From Hydnum rufescens UP504 (Eukaryota > Basidiomycota > Agaricomycetes > Cantharellales > Hydnaceae): 64,000 nt of DNA. The stretch is from NCBI GenBank assembly GCA_014904985.1, contig MU128916.1, forward strand, positions 240,696 through 304,695. Direction: 5' to 3'. A program made the translations under genes and the position numbers. Every line of letters starts with the position of its first letter. The stretch's first letter is position 1. Positions 32,697-44,552 of the stretch are shown here, piece by piece. Under the pieces are notes generated by a model. The model was not told the origin of the DNA and did no database searches. It saw nothing but the letters and a program-made list of their open reading frames with translations.

Positions 32697-35600
32697 CTAT
32701 ATAGGGAAACGCAAGGAAAAAGAATTCAATCGTATTAACACATGAGGTGGGGGTGGGGAATAATTCGTAAACGGCTGGCAGACATCGAGAGGGAGCAAGT
32801 CTACTTTCGTCTCCTGGAAGAAGTTGCTGAAGAGACCTTGATGTCTGCGAGGCGCCGGTTGGGTATCCTTGCGCAGATTTGTCAGACTCTGCAAGGATTT
32901 CATGACCTGGGCGTGGAAATAGATTGAGCAAACAACCGAGAAAGCATCGCGAATAAAGATAGGGATGCACCTCTTCCAATTTATCCTTGCGTTCTTGCAA
33001 ATCCAAGTGGCTCCGAATGGCAGGGTTCTCCCGGGCAAAGCGGGCTATTTCATTTCGGTCCAAGTCATACATGAGTCGAGAATCGATTTCTCGGGGGAAC
33101 TGTAAGTCCAAGACGTGAGAGAAGTGCACGAGATGGGAATTTGAATCAGAGGCAGACCGAGCCTACCTGATAGAAGAATTGATCCAGAAGCTCGATATTG
33201 AGGAACATGGTTGCTGTGTAGGCTAACTTGTCGGCTACGACGTTGAGGAATGCTTCAGGGCAGAACACATCACTCTGCGGACCGGCACGACACCGATGGG
33301 ATTTCAGCGCGAGCAGACGAAGTTTAAGTATGTTCAATCGATCACTATACAGCATGGCGTGTCGTGCTGGTGAGGAGTCGACATCAACGTAGGTCAGGAG
33401 GAGAACTATGAAATGAATATTTACCATCGACGACATTAGCGGGGCTATATCGATATGTATCTGCTACAATCGGCACAGAGTCCTCGGGCGAAGGCTCCTG
33501 TCCATTTCTTAGCAGCGGCAAGGCGACGAGTGATGCGTTCTTTTTCCATCTCCTCCAGAGACTTGACGTACCCCATAAGACCTGCCAGCCTCCTGCCACC
33601 TCCGACTCGCTTCTTGATCTCGGCGAGCTTCTCTTGGCACAATGTAACCTCTCGCTCGAACAATGCAACGGTCTTCTCGCGCCCAGATTCCCATTCCCGA
33701 GCATCAACCTCCACTTCATACTTGAACGGCTTAATGCAATTCTCGACCTGGTCGGACGCAATCCCGAGCCTTTCGCGCAGAATGGCATGAGAGAACTCGA
33801 CGATGCGCTCTGCTGCCCCAGGATGATAGCTAAATGGCTCGCCGGCAGCGATCGAATCGATAAGAGCGCGTAAGCCGTCCGCAACGAGATATGTCGAATC
33901 GCGCCCCACACCCGACTTGGTGAGGAGTGAGCTGGCAGCCTCGAGCTTGTACCGCCAATAAGGATCCACAGCTTGGGGTTGCAGTTTTGGATCCGCCGCG
34001 AGCGTACTGAGCTCCGGTGCGCGTTTATCTGACCAGTACAGCTGCTCGAGCACATCCATTACTTTGTCATCGAGCATCTGTTTTAGTTTGGCGCGGATCT
34101 CGGGCTTGGTGAATTGCGCAGTGTACGTCTTGAAACGTGCCTTGAGGGCATCGACAGTTTCGGCGACATAGGACTCTGCACTGATGCGTCGGTCGTTATA
34201 TTTGACTTTGAATTGATATGTCGCTTCTTCGAGCTCTAGTTGCACGGCGTTTGTGATTCCGTGTAGAGAGCTAGCCATGCTGGACTCGAGCACTTCCATC
34301 AGACGCCGGCGGAGTGTTCCTGTACCTACCATAATGTGTGAATCAGAACCAAACTGCTCGGGATGGGCGTTGAAGTAATTCTCCTCTCGCTTCGTAACTG
34401 CCGTTGTTATATTCGATTTCTGCGTTCCCAAGAATGATTTTTTGTCGTCCTTGGGAGATGCTTTGCTGACGACGCCAACGTACCCTAGATGAAGTGGGTA
34501 CCGGTTGCCTCGCAGGATCTGTGCGCCAGTCTCTGGAGAGACGAGGTCCATTTTAGTGAGGACACCGATAGTGCGAAGACCCAAGGGATCGACCCTGCGA
34601 CTGGCACGTAGTGCGGGAGAATTAGCAAGATCAACATCTGCAGAGCATACCGCGAGGATAATGTTAGGCTCGCGAATATATCGATCACAGAGGGTAGAAA
34701 TCTTCTCCTTGAGCGTCTCGGGCTGATCAAGGGAGCTGATCTGGACATATCCAGGCAAGTCGATGAGAGTGAGATCAGGAACATCCGGGCTATAGATTCG
34801 GAGGTCGATGGGTTTGTCGGAAACAGCTTCTTCGGGGGTACAGCCATGTTGAGGTCCATGAGAGTTTTCTGGATTTGTGCAAAATCAGAAATCTTCCCCG
34901 TCGCCAGAGCAGGAAATTCTCCATATTCGCGCGGACCCTCTTTCCCAGGCATTCGCGGAGTATGTATCAGGGTGAGCTCGATTGGCCGCCGGGTTACCAT
35001 GTTGTCGCCTCTAATCGATTTGTTTTCAGTAATTAAATGGATAAATACAAAAAAAGGGGGACTTACTTGGGCAAGAACTGATGTCCAACAATGGCTTCCA
35101 AAACAGAACTCTTACCCGAGCTCTGACTTCCGATAACGACGATACTTGGTAGCTTGAGACTATCACTCTGGTCGATACTGATCAGCACGCTCCGAATCTC
35201 GATCAATTTCCGTGTGAGGTGCATGAGATTGTTTTCTCCAGAGTCCGCTCACGAGCGTCAGCCATGGAGTCGGAGGGTGACGACATGGTGGCGGCAACGA
35301 GCGCGGCGACGGTTGCAGCCTCTTCCTGGGATCGATCGCTGCCAGACCGATGTTCAGATCTATCAGAATGTCCCTCTTTCCTCTTATTCTCCGAAGGGCG
35401 TTCAGCAAGAAAATCTTTGAGAAACTGAGGTGTCTCGAAGGTGGGTAATTCTACGCTGCCGACACGAGACGAGATGGAGCTGGTGACAGAAGATAACGTC
35501 TCGGATGCACTCCCAAGAAATTCAGCAGCTGATTCTTGAGTCTTATGGATCCATGCCGTGGACGTTCTTCGGAGCTCTGTGTATATTCTAAAGTTGTTTA

Positions 35601-35891
35601 CCTCGTGGAGGCATCTCGAATTAACTTACCTTCAAACTGATAATTGGCATACCCCAGCGCACCAGCTCCAACGGTAGCGCCTGCTATTGGCACTCGAAAT
35701 GCTCGAGCGACAAAGCGAGGTAGCGCAGAGTAAGATATGGCGCGGATGTGGACCGTTCGAAAAGAATTACGAGCAGCGGTAAACGAAAGACGAGACCGCC
35801 GAGCGGAAGAGACAGAAGAAGAAGAAAGTACAGTCGCGAATGCTCGCTGCCGTGGGCGAGACGCGACTGGGTTCGCCCGGCGGAGCAGCAT
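32697..35891 (-). CDS. MGM1: Mitochondrial dynamin-like GTPase MGM1/OPA1
   Basis: From [18 protein letters not shown] the N-terminus is a strong mitochondrial presequence, then a hydrophobic anchor ([20 protein letters not shown]). GTPase motifs are visible: G1 [18 protein letters not shown] (about 35100-35150), G3 within [13 protein letters not shown], and G4 LTKMDLV. The middle and stalk region includes [35 protein letters not shown] text and [20 protein letters not shown]. The C-terminal effector part ends with [28 protein letters not shown] and [15 protein letters not shown]. Mgm1/OPA1 fuses inner mitochondrial membranes and maintains cristae. Between NMAVP and [11 protein letters not shown] the frame shifts at the G-run 34834-34838, so one base is probably lost there. 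The last splice and stop near 32697 are tentative. Confidence 0.88.
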
Positions 35892-35964
35892 TGCGAAGGC
35901 AAGGTCGGCGCACAAACACACAATCGGTAATGTCCGAGTAGTACAAATTGGAAGCAGGCTGTTT

Positions 35965-36934
<970 letters not shown>

Positions 36935-37129
36935 CCTTTCTGGCGTCACACGAGAAGAGCTGATCCCGTAACCACAGTCGAAGACATCTTAATGAAATGA
37001 ACGCTGGAGAGTAGACTTCGGGAATACTTAGTTGACCAAGGTGTAAACATGCACGGGCACTGCCGTTGACGTGACAGTAAGCGCGCAGCCCAATTCACAA
37101 AAAATTTATACAGCCTGAAAACCACGTCC
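36935..37129. promoter_or_regulatory. Divergent promoter, PLP protein / UPF0014
   Basis: This 195-bp interval separates opposite start codons. The part next to the PLP gene may include coding sequence if that gene has an upstream exon. Confidence 0.35.
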
Positions 37130-38746
37130 ATGGACCCAGCCCCACCGAGTTCTACAACCCACCTTGGATGGAGTAATGTCGCCATCGGCTTCGCATTTAT
37201 TGTAAGTGTGGCTCACTTGCACGGGCCCTCATTCCCTACGCTTCACGCCTTCTGTGGACACGTAGGTTGCAGATGTCTTCCTTTCAGTCGTACTTGGTGT
37301 TCAAGTGGGCAGTTCTCTGTTCACCGCCGCGGTTAGATGTGTCCTACAACTCTCTGTAATGGGCCTGGTGCTCCAGAGCGTGTTCGAAGCCAAACACGGG
37401 CTGGCGGTCACTGCAATAACGCGTGAGCGGCTCGTCTGCATCGCTCCATGTTGCAGTCTCATATTATGGGATTGAATGGTGTCTCAAAGTTTTGCTTGTT
37501 TCTCTTGGGACATTCGAAGTCGGTAAGAAGGATTTTAACTGTCATTTGTATCTTCCATTTTTAATGGTAGGAAACCATGTGCCTACCCAGTCATAAACAA
37601 AAGTAAAAGGCGCTTTTCGGGCATGGTACGTAGAGATCACGAATTTATTGACACGGCCGCCCTGTTCACATTCACGGAAGACCCCGGCTGTGTTCGCTTC
37701 TATGGTGGTGTCTACGGTCCCTGTGGCCGTACTAGGGACTAGGTTTGCGATGGGAATATCCCCTTTCTGGTATGGGTTTGCCGTAATACAAAGCGGAGAT
37801 GTACTTCACCCCTCACGGAATGTTATTGTCTCTGAATGTAAAGGATACCTGAGCAGTTCAGTGAGTTGACTATTTTGCTGCTATTGTACGATACGATGAA
37901 TTATCCGGCTCTTGTACAGTCCCTATCTTCGGCATGCTGTGTGGTTCCACGATTAGTGGAATAGTCGTGGCGACGGGCTTTGTGCTTCGAGAATTGCAGT
38001 GAGGCCGCGATCTTCTATATTGGATTGTACCTCCACAGAACCTGAAGTTTGATGGCTTCTGACTGTTTCCCAGGGAGAATCGTGGTAACGTTGAGGTGTA
38101 CCTCGCATTCGGTGCATCTCGCTTCGAGGCCTGTAAACCCATTGTGGTGGAAGCGTTACGGCTAGCACTGCTTCCAACGATTAATTCGATGAGCGTGATC
38201 GGCTTGATATCTATCCCAGGCACGGAAGCTCGGCGGTGCAGAATATTGAACGAACCCTGATAAGGATGAATGGTCTTTTTGTTTGACTGGAACAGGCATG
38301 ATGACGGGTTCGATTCTCGGAGGGGCGAGCGTCGATCAAGCGGCAAAGCTTCAAAGTAAGTAGCATCAATTGGATTATCTCTTGAGCGGGTTTGACTGAA
38401 GAGAAACCAGTGGTGATAATGTTCATGATTGTGAGTGCTGCGCAATTGGGAAGACTGAAATTAAGCGTCATTGACCTCATATCACCAGAGCGCAGCAAGT
38501 GCCCTGGCAGCGATTACGTGTACTGTAATCACTCTGATGGTGACGGTGGATTCGGAGCACCGAGTGCGTAATGATCTGATTCAGACCGATAAGCATGCTG
38601 TGTGGAAGGGGCGGGACCGAATGATCAAGAGTATTATGGGAGGATTCCGGAATGTAATGGCTAGATTATTCCAGAGAAGTATTAGGCTGGGACCGGGTCC
38701 TGGGGGGGACGAGAGACGATCTCTTTTGGTCAATGCTGAGGCTTGA
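37130..38746 (+). CDS. UPF0014 family membrane protein (FetB/ALS3-like)
   Basis: MDPAPPSSTTHLGWSNVAIG with FAFI begins TM1. After introns come VADVFLSVVLGVQVGSSLFT, AAVRCVLQLSVMGLVLQSVF, EAKHGLAVTAIT, VVNKSKRRFSGM, LALLPTINSMSVIGLISIPG, MMTGSILGGASVDQAAKLQM and VIMFMISAASALAAITCTVI. A soluble tail with VWKGRDRMIKSIMGGFRNVM ends LLVNAEA. The NKSKRRFxGMF and GMMTG-ILGG signatures define UPF0014. Bacterial FetB pairs with the ATPase FetA in iron export, and plant ALS3/STAR2 acts in aluminium tolerance; the fungal substrate is unknown. No ABC ATPase partner lies nearby. Several introns between 37210 and 38430 were read only approximately, and the segment at 37630-37900 is least certain. Confidence 0.8.
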
Positions 38747-39309
38747 TGGCCATACATAAACGTTACATTAGACATGTGATAGTTTTTAACTTGCAAATGG
38801 GATAAAAGAACTAATAAAGGGCGGAGATATTGGCCCCAACAACAACGCCTCTAATGTGTTACCAGGTATCCTGTGATACATGCAAAAAGATAACATGGAG
38901 GGTGAGCAGCCCGAGAAATACTGGACTCTAAGCCAGAGGCTGATAAGATGCTCCTAGGGATGTGGAAAGCATGTTGAACAGGCATGTTGATCAAAGCTTG
39001 ACAGTCTTTGGCTTGGGACCCTGACGTGAGTTGCGGGAAATTTCCGTACCTTGGGCAGGTGATGAAGGATGTGAAGGAGGAAGACAAGTGCGTGTGCAAC
39101 ACCGCACCCTCGTCGAGCAAGGAGCGGGGCGAGAAGGGAGCCAAGACGGGATGATTAGCCTGTCTCCATTACTGTAATATTGTAAAAAAAAAACCTTACA
39201 CTTTCGGCAACCCCCTACTGGTTTTCAATTGGATTTGTATTAGGAGAAGGACAAACCTACTTTCTCTCCATAATCTGGCTATGACCCTCTTCACGATCAG
39301 CACAGCAGT
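38747..39309. promoter_or_regulatory. UPF0014-kinase intergenic region
   Basis: This 563-bp stretch holds no recognised gene. An A-run lies near 39184-39192. It presumably carries the kinase promoter and 5' UTR. Confidence 0.35.
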
Positions 39310-41961
39310 ATGCTTTCCTCCACAGAGGTTGTAGAAACCACGACGGCCACCGTCGTCGCCGACAGGGAGCTCGGCCACAAATTGCTCAATCAGTACATCG
39401 TGTATGAACAGATCGGCAAGGGCATGCACGGTAGGGTGCGTCGTGGTCGGGACACTACCACTGACGAGGAAGTCGTACGTATTCGATTCTTCCATCGTCT
39501 CCATCTGGCCCTCCCTGAACACTCTTCCTCTCCCTAGGCCATCAAGATCGTCGACCGAGTCTCAAAACATCGTGGTCTTCCCTCCTCCCTCCGTGCTTCC
39601 CCCTCAATGATAAATACAACTGAAAAAGGCATAAGACGCGAGATCGCCATCATGAAGAAGTGTCACCACAAACATGTCGTTCGATTACGCGAGGTCATCG
39701 ACGACAAGCTCAAGAAGAAGATCTTCCTAGGTACACCCCTCTCTCTCTCCCCGTCCCTCTATTCTCACCCCCACTTCTCAGTCCTCGAATATATGAAAGG
39801 CGGTGAAGTCAAGTGGCGAACCAACGCACGAGAACCCGTTCTCACCGTCGAACAGGCTCGTTCCATATTCCGCGGAGTTGTCCTCGGACTTGACTACCGT
39901 TCGCACTCTCCTCTGGTCACTCCCGTTTACATCTTCTTACACTTGTTCTCTCTTCCAGTCCATTATCAAGGCATCATCCATCGTGACATCAAACCCGCGA
40001 ACCTGCTGATGGATGCTGATGGAAATGTAAAGATTTCCGATTTTGGGGTCTCCCACTTTTCTTACGCACTCAGGCTTGCCGCGGTGGGCGACGCGGACGA
40101 GGAGACCAAGGCACGGGCCCTTATGAATGACCACGAACTCGCCAAGACGGCGGGAAGTCCTGCATTCTACGCTCCAGAACTATGCTACCAAGGAAATGAT
40201 TTGTCGGCCCTCACCGGGTCTGGAAGCACAGGTGATCTTGCCACTGGTGCAGGCAGCCGTCGTGTCCACGATCTGGACCAACTCTTCCAGAAGAAGCCAA
40301 CCATCACCAAGGCCATTGACGTATGGGCCTTGGGGGTCACCCTCTACTGTCTCCTTTTCGGCCGGACTCCCTTCGATGGTGCCAATCAATTCGTACTCTA
40401 CCAGATCATCCCAAGAGAAGACTATGAGATACCAGGGACGATGGGATCCGACGTCCTCCCGACGAATGAAGGCGAAGGTCTAGAGGTCGTCGCGCTTCTT
40501 GCCAGATTGATGGAGAAGGACCCTGCCAAGCGAATCACACTGAATGAAGTCAAGGCATGTTCCCACTGTTTCCTGACTGCGTCCTGCGTCGTCTAACGTG
40601 ATGTTCAGCGAGTTCCCTGGGTTCTGCGAGGCATCGAGGATCCTGAAAGGTGGCTTGAAGAAAATAGGCCTGATCGCAAAGCTGCCGTGCTCGTCTCTGC
40701 CACCGAAGCTGAAAGTGCTATCACCCAAACCAAGAAGAGAAAACGCTTAGCAAGGCACCTAACAAGTCAATTCAAGTGGTTCAAAGGGTTTATCCATCCT
40801 AGATCTACTGCAGACGATCAACATTCTCCTAGCCAAACTCCTGCTCTTCGTCTCGATCCCTCGATTAAAGCAAGTTCAGCCGAACTAAAACTGCCATCAG
40901 GAACCCGGAGGTCGTCGGATTATGCATCCTCCCCACCAGTCAGCATGGTCCCCCGATCCCGTGGTCTCAGCCCACTGTCCCTTGGCTCTCGCACACCTCG
41001 GTCAAAATCTCCTGGCGCCATTCTGCCCTACCTTTCTGATCCGTACTCTTTACCCCCACTCCTTCAGCGCCGATCCGCAGAACCGAGTCGACTGGTTTCC
41101 CCAACACGAGCTTCCAAGCCCCGGAGCTCTTCCACATCCCTTCTCAGCACGCCTCAATTCTCCCCACATTTTCTTCGCGCCCAAGCATCCAACGTTTCTG
41201 TTATCTCCACCTCCACGAACTCGAACACGGCACATGAAGAGACCCAGAACACCGCGATCCAACGGCGGAAATGGAAGAAGTTCTTACCTTTCTATCATCG
41301 TAGCGATGATACGCACCCTTCTGGAGGGGACGGTGCTGGGTCAGATGTTGACCACGCATTAGAAGGACTTCCTCGTTCGCCTACAGTCATGAGCTCTACC
41401 AGTGGTACCTTCCCAATGACCCCCGCTGCATCCAGCGAGCATCGCCGCGTGGGGGAGAGTAACGCTTCTGATGTCGACTTCTCCACGGACGTGGGGGAGG
41501 AGGAGGAAGAACTAGAACTGGACGATCTTACCCTGGAGGATTGGTCTGAGGATGACTCGCTGGGGTACGAAGATCCTAATCATGCTGTAAGCATGTTTGG
41601 TGCTGGTGGCCTCGCGCTGGACGATAAAGCTCCGCCCCTCGATTTCTTCTGGAACTCTCCCTCTATAACACCGCCGTCCATTTCCGCTACTGAGGAGGCT
41701 GGCCCATCTGCATCTAATTCTGGGTCGCCTCAAGCGCTGGTTCAGCATGGTGAATCAACGCCTGTCGAACCCCCCAACCCTCTCAATCAATACGCAGCGG
41801 CCCTTTTGAATAGGCAGCAAACCTGGATCCCCCAGGACAGCGCACGGAGTCGATCCGCGACAAAGGATATTCCAAGGAGCCGCGAAGTCGAAGCAACCGG
41901 GTCGGACAGTAGTAGCGACGAAGGAGGTCTCCAAATACCCCTTAGACGGAGACCACCTTGA
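39310..41961 (+). CDS. CaMKK-like Ser/Thr kinase (Ssp1/Elm1/Tos3 group)
   Basis: The kinase domain starts NQYIVYEQIGKGMHGRVRRG (Gly loop), then AIKIVDRVSKHRG with the VAIK lysine, EIAIMKKCHHKHVVRLREVI and VLEYMKGGEVKW. The catalytic loop is IIHRDIKPANLL, the Mg motif ISDFGVSHFS, and the activation segment ends KTAGSPAFYAPELC. Then AIDVWALGVTLYCLLFGRTP, LMEKDPAKRITLNEVK and PWVLRGIEDPERWLEENRPD follow. The insert after the CaMKK-type catalytic loop and the PWVLRG end fit kinases upstream of Snf1/AMPK and Gin4-like kinases. A Ser-rich tail of about 400 residues contains Arg/Ser-Pro sites and an acidic patch (GEEEEELELDDLTLEDWSED). Introns lie near 39475-39537, 39730-39780, 39900-39958 and 40555-40608. 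The tail probably serves regulation. Confidence 0.87.
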
Positions 41962-44552
41962 CTTGTTTTTCGCTGCCCCTTCCTTGTGCTTTTGTGCCTT
42001 GTCATTCTTGTACCTACTTGTCAGCTTTTTACCCTTCCCTTTTTTGTCGTTCCTACGAGTTCTACCTCCCTCTCTACCTTGTTACAGATCTCCACCCTAT
42101 TTGTTCGTGTATTGTTGTATCCCCAGATTTTCAAAGCGACGAAGTGCTCCAGTCCTTTTTTTTTTTCCTCTTTTTTGCTTTGTCTTCGCTTTCGTTTTTT
42201 TCCCTCCGACTTGCTGTCACACGTATCTCTTATCGCTTCTTTTCTCCTGCCTTGCATGGACGGAATAAACACCCATGGCACTACAAGGACTTTGTGACGA
42301 CGATCTGTTTCCTACCATAGAAATCTCCCGATTCTAGAACCCGATGGAGGGGACCCTCTCAACTTGATAACCATCTTCGTACTTGTTTCCATTTTCTTCC
42401 TTTCTTCTTTTCTCTTTTCGTTTTCCGTTTGACACCCCCCCCCTGGCTCATTCTTACAACATCTCATTTTGGGCATCACCGTAATTGATCATCGCTCTTG
42501 CGTGGCGTGCGATTTGGCCTGGTTGTCAGGGGCCCCCCTTGGGCATATATAAATTCTTCCGGCTTCAGGGATCAGAGGTCATTTGCACCTTCCCCAAAGC
42601 TCGAATAGGGCTCGAAATCTGGGCTGCTGCCAATCCGCGTTACTGTGAAAATAAAATAAGGATAAGAAGAGTCTGGTTGGATACCGGCACATAGTTCACT
42701 CATATACTACATATATATAACTAGCTACTAGCTAGTACAGTACAGGTTGACTGACTGAAAGGGGGCCGGGGGGCGGGGGGCAGGGAGGTACGGAAACTTG
42801 GAAGGGCCGAGGGCTTTCCTTTCGATGGATGGAATGGTGGCCTGGACTGTGGAAGCCGATTCCACGGGTTCCCTGAAGATGCATTCGTGTATGATTGATT
42901 GAATGAGTGAGAGTGAGTGAGTGAGTGAGTGGGCCGTCAAATCAAAAAATGAAGGAAGCACGAAGTTATTTTTATTCGCAGGTGGCCTGGAACTTCATTT
43001 ATTTGGCCATCGTGTCAGGCAGGGGATTCTGGGCCTGGGGATTGGACGTTGCGAGCGCGAGGGCCGAGGGGGGACTATCGACAAGCTTTATAGTAAGGAG
43101 CTACAAGTGCTTGGGCGCGCCGTGGCCCTGCACAAGACAGAGACAGAACTAGAAAGATAGGAGGAGGCTGGTTCTCTTCTTCGGAAATACAAGGGCGCAG
43201 AATTCCCTGGGGAATAAATAGGTCAAGAATCCTTGGCCGGTTATCGTTATCGTCGAATCACGGTCAGAAGTCCTTTTTTTTTTGTAGGTTTTTTTTTTTC
43301 AGGGGGATAAGTGCATTCGTACGGTCCCGGGCTGAACACACTACTGTTCTGAGAAAAGGGGGTGTCAGGCGGCTGATAGATTTTACGATAGTCTCCTTTG
43401 TGGAAGCGATTCGACGTGTGGTTCTCTGATGTGAAGAATTTTCTTAGTCATGAATGAGCAATCATAAATAACAGAAGAAGCCCAAGGAATTTCGAAGAGG
43501 CGGACCTGCACTAATAATATCTGGTCGTCGTCGTTGGAATCCGAGCGTTGCGACGGCGAATGTGGCACAGGAATAGGGGGTTTTATCGGAAACAGGTGGT
43601 CGGCCCTACACAATGGAGGAAAAGACAAACGGGCGGAGGTTGGGAACTCCCCAGCATTGAACTTCGTGATATCGCAGCCTCGGCTGAGGCGGAGACGACG
43701 AATGAGATTTACGTACACATGATATTCCAATGAAGGCCACACGGACGGTGCTATAATTCCTAGCGAGGTTCTTCTTTTGTTTTTTTACCTTGCTTGCAGA
43801 GATCGTCGGACATTGCAAAAAAATGTGCAATCAATGCCGAGCGATAGGAAGCATCAATGTGGAGCGTTGATGACTGGCATGTGCACGCATATTGTCGTCG
43901 CTGTTCGAACCTGTGTGCGGAAGTCGGGGGACGCGTACGGCGACAACGCCTGATGTAACACCAGGGTAGTTCACTGGGTAAGTGAAGCACGCAGTCCCTA
44001 CAAGGGTCCACGAAGTTCACATCATGACTCGGGAAATTGGACAAGGGGGGGCAGACATGAGTGCATATAATTCTTCCGAAGGCAGTGTCACCGTCGGGTA
44101 AATCGGTACAAACCTCCAAGCGTCTATGGTAAGATTTTCGGGGGAGAGGGGGAAGGGGCAGCTCGCTAGTACAAAGGCAGTACGCCTACATTTGGGTTTT
44201 GATTTAGCCAGTTGGTTATCTCCCAAGGCGATGAGTGCCTCACCGACTCGGGAAATAACGACACATTATCTGAGCCAGTGGATATTTACGTTAGATTTCT
44301 TCATAATCAAGCGATATGAGGTTCGGATATCCAAATGGGCTTGGGCTCACCTTGCTCATGATGAAGATCTATTACATATCCCATTTGGTCCCATCTGGAC
44401 AGTCACATTGGCAGAAAGAAAACCAGTTGTCCAACCAAGGAGGTAATAGATGTCGTGCAAAAGATGGCTAATTCCAGCTGTAGATGAAGCAATTCTCCTC
44501 ACAAAGATGCCGACTCTCAGTTTCTACACGTGACCCCGTCTACAACAGAAAA
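41962..44552. other. Gene-poor 2.6-kb region
   Basis: No gene is recognised. The first 450 bp is a strong pyrimidine-rich tract, likely the kinase 3' UTR. AT steps (atatatata) lie near 42709-42719, G-runs near 42762-42781, and mixed T-runs near 43270-43300. Minus-strand ORFs between 43383 and 44226 have no recognisable motif and frequent stops at plausible splice borders; a lineage-specific gene here cannot be excluded. The last few hundred bases must contain the RAD7 promoter. Confidence 0.4.
42905..42931. repeat. (GAGT)n microsatellite
   Basis: About six tandem gagt/gtga units form a short simple repeat inside the gene-poor region. No functional link is visible. Confidence 0.75.

Noticed and set aside
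41963..42320. Overlapping Phe/Leu/Ser-rich plus-strand ORFs
   Set aside because: They come from a pyrimidine-rich 3' UTR tract after the kinase stop codon and are open in all three frames.
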